A program made the position numbers and the translations under genes. Of a DNA stretch of 13,841 nucleotides, positions 1 through 6,589 are shown in pieces. Source of the DNA: an uncultured bacterium (lineage in GTDB: Bacteria > Actinomycetota > Coriobacteriia > Coriobacteriales > Coriobacteriaceae); contig CAJMRP010000051.1 of the NCBI GenBank assembly GCA_905215765.1, forward strand, positions 1-13,841. Reading direction: 5' to 3'. The notes beneath the pieces are model-generated. The model had not been told where the DNA came from, did no database searches, and saw nothing but the letters and a program-made list of their open reading frames with translations. How positions within the stretch are numbered: the stretch's first letter is position 1; each line of letters begins with the position of its first letter.

Positions 1-1195
1 ACGGCTGGCGGTACACGATGTGCGCCGGCAGGCCCAGAGCCAGACCAAGCGCGCGGACCTCGTCCTTAAAGAAGTGATCGAGCGGCTCGATAAGATCGAA
101 GCTCACGCCCTCGGGGAACGGAATCAGATTGTGGTGGCTCTTGATAGTCGAGGCCTTGCCGCCCGTCTTGCGTGCACCGGACTCGATGATGTCGGGGTAA
201 ATGGTGCCCTGGGCTAGGTACTTCACGGGCTTACCGTCGGTCTCGAGCTGCTGAGCAACCGCGAAGAATTCCTTCCAGAACTGCGTGCCAATGATGCGAC
301 GCTTCTCCTCCGGCTCGGTCACGCCGGCCAAAAGCTCGGCATAGCGGTCCTCGGCGTGCACATGGATGAAGTCGACGTCAAACTGCTTGGTGAAGACTTC
401 CTCGACCTGCTCGGGCTCGCCCTTGCGCAGCAGGCCGTGGTTAACGAACACGCAGGTCATCTGCTTGCCGATGGCGCGGGCGCCAAGGGCGGCGACCACG
501 GAGGAGTCCACACCGCCGGAAAGCGCCAGGATGACGCGGTCCTCACCGACCTTCTCGCGGAACTCGGCCGTCATGGTCTCGACCAGGTTGTCCATGCTCC
601 AGTTGGGCTCCAGGCCGCAGATCTCAAACAGGAAGTTGCTCAGCAGCTGCTGACCATACTCGGAGTGCTTGACCTCGGGGTGGAACTGCGTGGTGAAAAT
701 CTTGCGCTCGACGCACTCCATGGCGGCAACCGGGCACACGTCGGTGCTGGCGGTAACGGTAAAGCCCTCGGGCACCTCGGAAACGGCGTCGCGGTGGCTC
801 ATCCACACGGTCTGCTCCATGGGCGTAGAGTTAAAGAGCTTGGCACCAGCCGTGCGCGTGATGGTGGCGCGGCCATACTCGCCCACCTCAGAGTGGCCGA
901 CCTTGCCGCCGAGCGTCACGGCCGTGATCTGATGGCCGTAACAAAAGCCCAGGACGGGAAGGCCCAGGTCAAAGATGGCGGGATCGATAGACGGAGCGTC
1001 CTCGGCATACACGGAAGCCGGGCCGCCGGAAAGGATGAGCGCAGAGGCGTTCATCTCGCGAATCTCGTCGGCCGAGATGTCGCAGGGGACGATCTCGGAA
1101 TACACGTTGAGGTCGCGGACGCGACGGGCAATGAGCTGACCGTACTGCGCACCAAAGTCGAGTACGAGGACCTTTGCGGAAGCCTTTTGATCCAT
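1..1195 (-). CDS. guaA: GMP synthase (glutamine-hydrolysing), 3' end outside window
   Basis: Makes GMP from XMP, ATP and glutamine in the cytoplasm, the last step of guanine nucleotide synthesis. About 398 codons are present, running off the left edge; the family is about 510-525 residues. The N-terminal class I glutamine amidotransferase domain carries the nucleophile Cys85 in GFCYG and its partners His172 and Glu174 in FHPE. The ATP-pyrophosphatase domain follows with the P-loop SGGVDSS at 226-232. The visible part ends in the XMP-binding region (KTGGKASTIKSHHN). The ATG start, giving MDQKASAKVLVLDFGAQYG, follows a purine-rich Shine-Dalgarno (AGAGGGGGA) at good spacing. No frameshift is seen. 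It is divergent from the asparaginase gene across 267 bases. The C-terminal dimerisation domain lies outside the window. Confidence 0.97.
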   Translation of the reverse strand, partial: MDQKASAKVLVLDFGAQYGQLIARRVRDLNVYSEIVPCDISADEIREMNASALILSGGPASVYAEDAPSIDPAIFDLGLPVLGFCYGHQITAVTLGGKVGHSEVGEYGRATITRTAGAKLFNSTPMEQTVWMSHRDAVSEVPEGFTVTASTDVCPVAAMECVERKIFTTQFHPEVKHSEYGQQLLSNFLFEICGLEPNWSMDNLVETMTAEFREKVGEDRVILALSGGVDSSVVAALGARAIGKQMTCVFVNHGLLRKGEPEQVEEVFTKQFDVDFIHVHAEDRYAELLAGVTEPEEKRRIIGTQFWKEFFAVAQQLETDGKPVKYLAQGTIYPDIIESGARKTGGKASTIKSHHNLIPFPEGVSFDLIEPLDHFFKDEVRALGLALGLPAHIVYRQP

Positions 1196-1355
1196 GGTTC
1201 CCCCTCTTGTTGGCGGGGAGCCGGTGCCCACCCGCGTGAATGAACGAAAATAACCTCCATAGTGTACACGTTATATGGGGTTTCTCGCCCCTCGCAGCCA
1301 TCAGCGCACGGCAAACGCACGACCTGGGCCCCTATTTGACGGCAATTGAAGTGTT

Positions 1356-1388
1356 TTCAAACGTTACAGATGATGTAATACGTTTGAA
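1356..1388. promoter_or_regulatory. Imperfect inverted repeat upstream of asparaginase, candidate operator
   Basis: TTCAAACG at 1356-1363 is the exact reverse complement of CGTTTGAA at 1381-1388. Inside these arms TTACA at 1364-1368 mirrors TGTAA at 1374-1378, leaving a GATGA centre and two unpaired bases (1379-1380). The site is AT-rich against a GC-rich background and lies about 75 bases before the asparaginase ATG. A weak promoter-like pair, TTGAAC at 1384-1389 and AATACT at 1409-1414 (19-base spacer), overlaps its right arm. The repeat is seen directly; its operator role is inferred and no regulator is assigned. Confidence 0.5.
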
Positions 1389-1462
1389 CATTGGACGCCC
1401 TGTGCCACAATACTGCCGAACGACTCCGCCCTCGCGGCGGCAAATACGATAGGAATACCAGC

Positions 1463-2476
1463 ATGAAGCGCATCCTTCTCATCGCCACGGGCGGCACCAT
1501 CGCATCGACCGAGGACGGCAACGGCCTCTCCCCCGCCCTGACCGGTGAGGAGCTCGCCCAGAGCGTCCCCGAGATCTCGGGGCTCTGCGAGCTCGACGTC
1601 GTGCAGTCCATGAACATCGACAGCACCAACATGCGCCCGAGCGACTGGATGCGTATCCGCGACGTCATTGTCGAGGGTTATGCCGACCACGACGGCTTCG
1701 TGATTCTGCACGGCACTGACACCATGAGCTACACCGCAGCAGCGCTTTCCTACCTGATTCAGGACAGCCCCAAGCCCATCGTGCTCACCGGCTCGCAAAA
1801 GCCCATGGGCAATCCCTTTACCGACGCCAAGCTCAACCTGTACCAGAGCCTGCTCTATGCACTCGACGAGCATTCGCACGATGTGTCGATTGTGTTTGGC
1901 GGCGTCGCCATTGCCGGTACGCGCGCCCGCAAGCAGCGCACCATGAGCTTTAACGCATTCATTAGCGTCAACTATCCGCCCATTGCCTACATCCGCAATG
2001 ACCGTATCGTGCGCAACGGGCTTCACGGCACGCATCAGGACGAAAACCCGGTGCATTTCTACGACAGCATCGACCCGCGCGTATTTGTACTCAAGCTTAC
2101 GCCCGGCGTAAACCCGGGCATCCTCGACGCCCTAGCCGATAGCTACGATGCTGTAATCCTTGAGACCTTTGGCATTGGCGGTATCCCCGAGTTTGGTGAG
2201 TCGGGCGAGTCGTTCCAGGAGGCGATTTTCCGCTGGGTTGATTCGGGTCGTACTGTCGTTATGACCACGCAGGTCCCCGAGGAGGGCCTTGACCTGGGTG
2301 TTTATGAGGTCGGCCGTGCCTATGCCGATCATCCGGGTATTTTGCGCGGCGACGACATGACCACCGAGACGCTCGTGGCCAAGACCATGTGGGCACTCGG
2401 CCAGTCACGTGATGCCGCCGAGATCCAGCGCCTGTTCTACAGCCAAGTCAACCACGACCGCATCCCGATGGCGTAA
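1463..2476 (+). CDS. ansA: Type I L-asparaginase
   Basis: Hydrolyses L-asparagine to aspartate and ammonia. The 337-residue protein matches the usual length of bacterial type I (cytoplasmic) asparaginases and has no signal peptide. The first signature TGGTIAS is at residues 9-15 with catalytic Thr12. The second, HGTDTM, is at 83-88 with Thr86 and Asp87. Lys157, in GTRARKQRTMSFNAF, sits where the family's catalytic lysine is expected. The start is ATG at 1463, eight bases after AGGA (1451-1454); an in-frame alternative at 1391 would add residues unlike the family and has no ribosome site. It appears to be a single-gene unit. No clear terminator follows before the repeat element at 2516. A glutaminase side activity cannot be judged from sequence. 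Confidence 0.95.
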   Translation: MKRILLIATGGTIASTEDGNGLSPALTGEELAQSVPEISGLCELDVVQSMNIDSTNMRPSDWMRIRDVIVEGYADHDGFVILHGTDTMSYTAAALSYLIQDSPKPIVLTGSQKPMGNPFTDAKLNLYQSLLYALDEHSHDVSIVFGGVAIAGTRARKQRTMSFNAFISVNYPPIAYIRNDRIVRNGLHGTHQDENPVHFYDSIDPRVFVLKLTPGVNPGILDALADSYDAVILETFGIGGIPEFGESGESFQEAIFRWVDSGRTVVMTTQVPEEGLDLGVYEVGRAYADHPGILRGDDMTTETLVAKTMWALGQSRDAAEIQRLFYSQVNHDRIPMA

Positions 2477-2515
2477 TCCCTAAGGCAGTTCCACTTATCG
2501 CAGCCTCAAACGACA

Positions 2516-2766
2516 GGTGGTCCCCCTCGGGCCGTGCAAAAATCGGAGTATTCTGCAATTTCTCCGCCGGAGGCATAGAATCGGCCGATTGTTAGACGAA
2601 CTTTTAGGGCGAAGAGGCCGTCTAGTAAATATTTATTCCACATTTTTATTAAGGGTGTGGATTAACTACTGTCAAAAAGGCAAAGCCAGCCGCGCGAGCT
2701 ACCATCTACGGCTGAACAGGTGCTGAATACTCGCGATTTTGCACATCGCAACCAGGGGGACCCGCC
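2516..2766. repeat. Imperfect terminal-inverted-repeat element, MITE-like
   Basis: The gene-free stretch 2477-2797 holds two long arms facing each other. The left arm (2516-2555) and the reverse complement of the right arm (2719-2766) share, in order, TCCCCCT, GTGCAAAA, TCG, GAGTATTC and GCA with small gaps. The interior holds nested palindromes: CTCCG/CGGAG near 2562-2572, AATCGGCCGATT at 2579-2590, TAGACG paired with CGTCTA, and CCACA paired with TGTGG in an AT-rich patch. No transposase is present and the 69-codon open frame across it has no family features. It could be a non-autonomous mobile repeat or a structured RNA. No target-site duplication is evident. Confidence 0.5.
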
Positions 2767-2797
2767 CAAAGAGCGTCAATTAGCAGCGGGGAACGCC

Positions 2798-3016
2798 CTA
2801 TTCGATACCCTCGAGAAGCTCTGACACCGTCATGCCGAGTGCGGGTGCGATCTTAAATAGAACCTTGAGCGTGAAATTTGCCGTTCCATCTTCGATTCGG
2901 TCGAGGTAGGGTCGGCTGATTCCTGTCGCCACACAAAAATCAACCTTGGAGATACCAAGGTCCTTGCGTGTCTCTTCGACCCGCCTGCCAAGAATCTGTT
3001 TCGCACGTTCGTCCAT
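2798..3016 (-). CDS. Small XRE/Cro-type helix-turn-helix regulator
   Basis: A 72-residue protein made up almost entirely of one XRE/Cro DNA-binding domain. The turn region ISKVDFCVATGISRPYLDRIEDG lies at about 22-44 and the typical closing helix, ALGMTVSELLEG, at 59-70. There is no sensor domain, so it is either a simple autorepressor or needs a partner. The ATG at 3016 gives the standard domain start, although the ribosome site before it is poor. The gene diverges from the unknown gene at 3093, and a perfect 24-bp palindrome at 3046-3069 lies between them, suggesting repression of both. The layout resembles small repressor-target or toxin-antitoxin pairs, but no toxin family is recognised next door. 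Confidence 0.85.
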   Translation of the reverse strand: MDERAKQILGRRVEETRKDLGISKVDFCVATGISRPYLDRIEDGTANFTLKVLFKIAPALGMTVSELLEGIE

Positions 3017-3045
3017 GCAGCCGAGTTTGAAATGGAGCCGAACAT

Positions 3046-3069
3046 AAACGTAAACTATAGTTTACGTTT
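3046..3069. promoter_or_regulatory. Perfect 24-bp palindrome, operator between divergent genes
   Basis: The half-site AAACGTAAACTA is followed at once by its exact reverse complement, giving 12+12 bases without a mismatch. It lies 30 bases upstream of the XRE gene start and 24 bases upstream of the divergent gene start. It contains TATAGT on both strands, so it probably covers -10 elements in both directions. Binding by the adjacent XRE protein is inferred from position and symmetry. Confidence 0.8.
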
Positions 3070-3092
3070 TGCCGAATACACAGGAGTTTTCT

Positions 3093-3482
3093 ATGTCGGG
3101 TTCTTCGGTCCGCATGTACCGAGCCACGCTTCGCACAAACAGCGCGCCGCCCAAGCTCGTCGTCGTTGAAGCAGAATGCCTTTCGCCCGATGAGCGCACA
3201 GCATTTGCATTGCTATCAAGTCGCGTCGCCGCCGTTCTGGTCCCTTGCCCGGCGCAAGGTGAACTTGCCATCCAATGCCAAGCGCACAGCTGCTCGCTCA
3301 ATCAAGCTGCCGTAATCGCAACCAGCCAACACGGTCTGCCCCTTCTCCTGGAAGCCGGTATCGCACTTGCTCTTCGCGGCGCCGGATACGAAAACGAGGC
3401 CGCCGCCGACATGGTCTTTAAACCACGATCGAGCGGCGGCCTCGCAGCAGCCATTGAATATGTGTGCAGGCTCGTTGCCTAA
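3093..3482 (+). CDS. Hypothetical protein divergent from XRE regulator
   Basis: A 129-residue protein that I do not recognise. ATG at 3093 is chosen because AGGAG (3082-3086) lies six bases before it; a TTG frame at 3069 would start inside the palindrome. The chain is soluble, with no signal peptide or strong membrane segment. It is rich in Ala and Leu and has three cysteines in its middle third (VPCPAQGELAIQCQAHSCS) and a fourth near the C-terminus. A glycine-rich segment, KPRSSGGLAAAIEYV, lies close to the end. Its promoter region overlaps the 24-bp palindrome, so it is probably controlled by the XRE protein. It ends nine bases before the converging membrane-protein gene, leaving no room for a terminator. 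A role as toxin, stress protein or small enzyme cannot be chosen from sequence. Confidence 0.75.
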   Translation: MSGSSVRMYRATLRTNSAPPKLVVVEAECLSPDERTAFALLSSRVAAVLVPCPAQGELAIQCQAHSCSLNQAAVIATSQHGLPLLLEAGIALALRGAGYENEAAADMVFKPRSSGGLAAAIEYVCRLVA

Positions 3483-3491
3483 AAGGACAAG

Positions 3492-3875
3492 CTAGAAACC
3501 AAAGCCAAAGCCCGTTCCGGTAATCGCCGAATACATAAAGTAGACGTTGATTACGTTGAGGAACACGCCCGTGATGCAGCCGTTGCGCAGGTAGCGCTCG
3601 CACACGATGCGCGCCATGGCGGCAGAGTCATCATTGTTTTTTGCCTGGCGTCCCGCCGTAAAGTACGTCGCCACGCTCAGCAGCAGGTTGAGCACCGGCA
3701 GTGCCAGCAGCTCGTAGCTCTTGCCCCAGCGCGTCACCTCGCCGGCTGCGTTAAACTTCGTTGCCACCTCGGGGCCAATGTTGGGGATAACACACGCTGC
3801 AACCACCAGCGGAATCACTGCAAGTACGAGCAGCGCAATACCCATGTAGCCAGCTTTTTTGCCATATTTAAACAT
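3492..3875 (-). CDS. Small DUF1648-like membrane protein
   Basis: A 127-residue membrane protein of unknown function. Hydrophobic segments lie at about 11-31 (MGIALLVLAVIPLVVAA), 57-75 (LALPVLNLLLSVATYF) and 100-118. The stretch between the first two, IGPEVATKFNAAGEVTRWGKS, matches the pattern of DUF1648 proteins, the N-terminal part of SdpI-like membrane proteins. The chain ends in the unusual tail GTGFGFGF. ATG at 3875 has AAGGA at good spacing, and that ribosome site overlaps the ychF stop codon. With only 11 bases between the genes they are probably co-transcribed and perhaps translationally coupled, though no functional link to YchF is known to me. Family assignment rests on the short signature only. 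Confidence 0.8.
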   Translation of the reverse strand: MFKYGKKAGYMGIALLVLAVIPLVVAACVIPNIGPEVATKFNAAGEVTRWGKSYELLALPVLNLLLSVATYFTAGRQAKNNDDSAAMARIVCERYLRNGCITGVFLNVINVYFMYSAITGTGFGFGF

Positions 3876-3886
3876 ATGCGTCGTCC

Positions 3887-4963
3887 TTACACGTTAAAGC
3901 GGAAGTGCACGACGTCGCCATCGGCCATGACATAGTCCTTGCCCTCAATACGCAGCTTGCCGGCGGCCTTGGCGCCCTGCTCGCCGCCGAGCTCGATGTA
4001 GTCGTCGTAGCCAATGACCTCGGCCTTAATAAAGCCGCGCTCAAAGTCGGTATGGATGACACCGGCAGCCTGCGGAGCGGTCGCGCCCTGACGAACCGTC
4101 CAGGCCTTGACCTCCATCTCGCCAGCCGTAAAGAACGACTGCAGGCCGAGCAGCTTGTAAGCTGCCTGCGCGAGCACGTCCAGACCGGGCTGCTCCAGGC
4201 CCAGGCTCTCCAGGTAGTCGGCGGCGTCCTCGGGATCGAGCTCGGAAAGCTCGGCCTCGATCTTGGCGCAGATGGGCAACGGCTTGACGCCATCGATGGG
4301 CGCCAAGTCCTCGTTGAGCATATCCTCGTCCACGTTGGCAACATACAGGATGGGCTTCATAGTGAGCAGGAACAGGCCCTTGGCGGCGGTACGCTCCTCG
4401 TCGGTCATCTCCATGGATGCGGCGCGCTTGCCCTCGTTGAGCCAGGCAAGCAGACGCTTGGCCACCTCGAACTTGGGCATGAGCTCCTTGTCGCGCTTGG
4501 CCTCCTTCTCGAGCTTGGGCAGCTGTTTCTCGAGCGTGCCCATGTCGGCCAGGATGAGCTCGGTCATGATGGTGTCGGCATCGCCGGCGGGATCGACGAA
4601 CTCGCCCGTACGGCCCACCTCACGCATGACGTTGGGGTCCTTAAAGTAGCGCACGACCTCGCAGATGGCATCGGTCTCGCGGATGTTTGCCAAGAACTGG
4701 TTGCCCAGGCCCTCGCCCTCGTTGGCACCCTTCACCAGACCTGCAATGTCGACAAACTCGACCGTAGCCGGCACAATGCGGCCGGGGTTAACGATGTCGG
4801 CGAGCTTTTGCAGGCGGCTATCGGGCACATCGACGATACCCACGTTGGGGTCGATCGTGGCAAACGGGTAGTTGGCGGCAAGGCCGGTCTTTTTGGTAAG
4901 CGCGGTGAACAGCGTCGACTTGCCCACGTTGGGCAGGCCCACGATACCGATGGAAAGGGACAC
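3887..4963 (-). CDS. ychF: Redox-regulated ribosome-associated ATPase YchF (Obg family)
   Basis: A near-universal Obg-family P-loop protein that hydrolyses ATP rather than GTP and associates with ribosomes, with roles reported in stress responses. It has 358 residues from the GTG start, close to the usual 363. The G1 P-loop GLPNVGKST is at 9-17 and the G3 motif DIAG at 72-75. NVDE replaces the GTPase NKxD motif, as expected for this ATP-preferring family. A central coiled-coil insert (LEKQLPKLEKEAKRDKEL) and a C-terminal TGS-like domain ending HFRFNV complete it. The start is GTG at 4963, five bases after AAAGGAG; the upstream open frame extension is not family sequence. TATACT on the minus strand at 5001-5006 is a plausible -10 with no convincing -35. 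The DUF1648-like gene follows. Confidence 0.96.
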   Translation of the reverse strand: MSLSIGIVGLPNVGKSTLFTALTKKTGLAANYPFATIDPNVGIVDVPDSRLQKLADIVNPGRIVPATVEFVDIAGLVKGANEGEGLGNQFLANIRETDAICEVVRYFKDPNVMREVGRTGEFVDPAGDADTIMTELILADMGTLEKQLPKLEKEAKRDKELMPKFEVAKRLLAWLNEGKRAASMEMTDEERTAAKGLFLLTMKPILYVANVDEDMLNEDLAPIDGVKPLPICAKIEAELSELDPEDAADYLESLGLEQPGLDVLAQAAYKLLGLQSFFTAGEMEVKAWTVRQGATAPQAAGVIHTDFERGFIKAEVIGYDDYIELGGEQGAKAAGKLRIEGKDYVMADGDVVHFRFNV

Positions 4964-5090
4964 GACAGCTCCTTTTGGTACAGGTACTTCAAACTGCATA
5001 AGTATAGCGCCGCCGCAGCATCCGGGCGAATCCGGACGCCACGACGGCGCAAATGAAGCAGAGATGCGTGAGGGTTCGAGACAGTAGTCC

Positions 5091-6434
5091 TTACTTAAGC
5101 TCGGGCCAGAAATCCTTGTTGGCCTCGATGAGCTCGTCCAGGATCTGCTTAGCAACGCTCGCCGAAGGAATGGTCTTGGAGAGCGTGAGTGCCTGCCAGA
5201 GCTTCTGGTAGCTGCCCTCGACCCAAGCCTGGACAACGAGCTTCTCAACGGAAACCTGCTGCTCCATCAGGCCCTTCTGGAACTGCGGAATCGGGCCCTG
5301 GCAGATCTTCTCAAAGCCGTTGGAACCGACGATGCAAGGCACCTCGACCATGGCCGTCGGGTCGAAGTTGGGCACAGCGCCATCGTTGGGGACGATCAGC
5401 AGGAAGCGCTCGAGCGTGTTCTCGGCCAGTGCGCAGGCAAGGTCGACGATGTAGTTGGCATGTACATCCGGCTCAAAGCCGCCGTCCTTGGCAGTACCCT
5501 TGGCGATGATGTCGCGGCAAGCGCCAAAGACCTTCTTCTCGCGGCCGTCCATAACCTCATTGGCGCGAGTGTAGTTGGGGTCAGACGTCTCGACGACATA
5601 GTCCGGATACAGGTAGTACTTGAGGTAGGTATTGGGAATCGTCTCGGGATCGACAGCATAGACATCCTTGGCCTTGCCGAAGGTGTGAATCCAGCTCTCC
5701 TCGACATGCTGCTCCTTACCGGCCTCGTGCTCGATGCCGTCCAGGTAGCCGTTCTTAGCCATGTGCTCCTTAATCTGCGGCATGAGGTCGTTGCCGTCCT
5801 TGTCGTAGATCTTGCTCCACCAACCAAAGTGGTTAAGGCCGTAGTAGCTATACTGCAGCTCGCGACGATCCTTGATGCCGCACATACGGCTCATCTTATC
5901 CATAAGGTCGATAGGCATGTCGCAGATGTTGATGATGCGACTGTTGGGGCGCAGCACGCGGCAGGCCTCGGCGACGATGGCCGCGGGGTTGGAGTAGTTG
6001 AGCATCCAAGCGTTGGGGCTGTACTTCTCCATGTAGTCGAGGATCTCGATGACGCCGCCGATGGAGCGCATGCCGTAGGCGATACCACCGGCACCGCAGG
6101 TCTCTTGGCCAACGCAGCCGTACTTGAGAGGAATCTTCTCGTCGAGCTCGCGCATAGCGTACAGGCCAACGCGGATGTGAGCAAGCACGAAGTCGGTCCC
6201 GGTGAATGCGGTCTCGGGATCGGTGGTGTAGTTGAACTCAACCTCGGGGGCGTTCTCGTGGAAGTAAATCTCGCAGGCCTTGGCCACGGTCTCCTGGCGC
6301 TCGGCGTTGTTGTCGTAGAAGGTCACCTTGTTGACCGGGAAGCGGTCGCGCTCCTCAAGCAGCATCAGAGCGATGCCCGGAGTGAAGGTAGAGCCACCGC
6401 CGGCAATGGTCACGGCATAGTTTTTCTTGGACAT
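5091..6434 (-). CDS. GH4 6-phospho-alpha-glucosidase
   Basis: Cleaves 6-phospho-alpha-glucosides such as maltose-6-phosphate delivered by a PTS, releasing glucose-6-phosphate. Family GH4 uses NAD and a divalent metal in a redox-elimination mechanism. The 447 residues match GlvA/AglB/SimA lengths (about 440-450). The N-terminal Rossmann motif AGGGSTFTPG is at 11-20. The metal-site CDMP at 171-174 is the signature separating alpha- from beta-specific members. GQETCGAGG at 109-117, NYSNPAA at 146-152 and NHFGWW at 201-206, with His202, are also present. ATG at 6434 follows a full AGGAGG six bases upstream. It lies 155 bases downstream of the PTS gene on the same strand and is probably co-transcribed. 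The exact disaccharide is not determined. Confidence 0.95.
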   Translation of the reverse strand: MSKKNYAVTIAGGGSTFTPGIALMLLEERDRFPVNKVTFYDNNAERQETVAKACEIYFHENAPEVEFNYTTDPETAFTGTDFVLAHIRVGLYAMRELDEKIPLKYGCVGQETCGAGGIAYGMRSIGGVIEILDYMEKYSPNAWMLNYSNPAAIVAEACRVLRPNSRIINICDMPIDLMDKMSRMCGIKDRRELQYSYYGLNHFGWWSKIYDKDGNDLMPQIKEHMAKNGYLDGIEHEAGKEQHVEESWIHTFGKAKDVYAVDPETIPNTYLKYYLYPDYVVETSDPNYTRANEVMDGREKKVFGACRDIIAKGTAKDGGFEPDVHANYIVDLACALAENTLERFLLIVPNDGAVPNFDPTAMVEVPCIVGSNGFEKICQGPIPQFQKGLMEQQVSVEKLVVQAWVEGSYQKLWQALTLSKTIPSASVAKQILDELIEANKDFWPELK

Positions 6435-6531
6435 GATGTCCTCCTCATTCTGGCCGCTTGCTCAATCCATCCCCGCACGCGGCCTGTACGGTTTGGAATT
6501 GTTACCTAGAAGTGGAGTTTTTTATCTCTAG

Positions 6532-6571
6532 AATCGGCCTTGCGGTGCATACCGGCTCTGCAAGGCCGATT
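6532..6571 (-). terminator. Stem-loop between PTS gene and GH4 gene
   Basis: AATCGGCCTTGC at 6532-6543 pairs perfectly with GCAAGGCCGATT at 6560-6571, a 12-bp stem with a 16-base loop. It lies 18 bases past the PTS stop codon. On the minus strand no U-tract follows (CTAGAGATAAAAAA), so it is more likely an mRNA-processing or stability element, or a partial attenuator setting PTS:GH4 ratios, than a full terminator. TCTAGA at 6527-6532 abuts it. Confidence 0.5.
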
Positions 6572-6589
6572 GTTTCGATGGACGATGGT

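Noticed and set aside
2517..2726. 69-codon open frame in the 2477-2797 gap
   Set aside because: It runs through the inverted-repeat element, has no ribosome site and shows no protein-like pattern.
3905..5056. 383-codon open frame opposite ychF, and similar long frames opposite guaA, GH4 and gldA
   Set aside because: Each is antisense to a gene with clear catalytic motifs; the translations are rich in H, L, G, V and D with no recognisable fold.
4964..5248. Extended N-terminus for YchF in the same open frame
   Set aside because: The added residues are not Obg-family sequence, and a GTG with a strong Shine-Dalgarno gives the standard MSLSIGIVG start.
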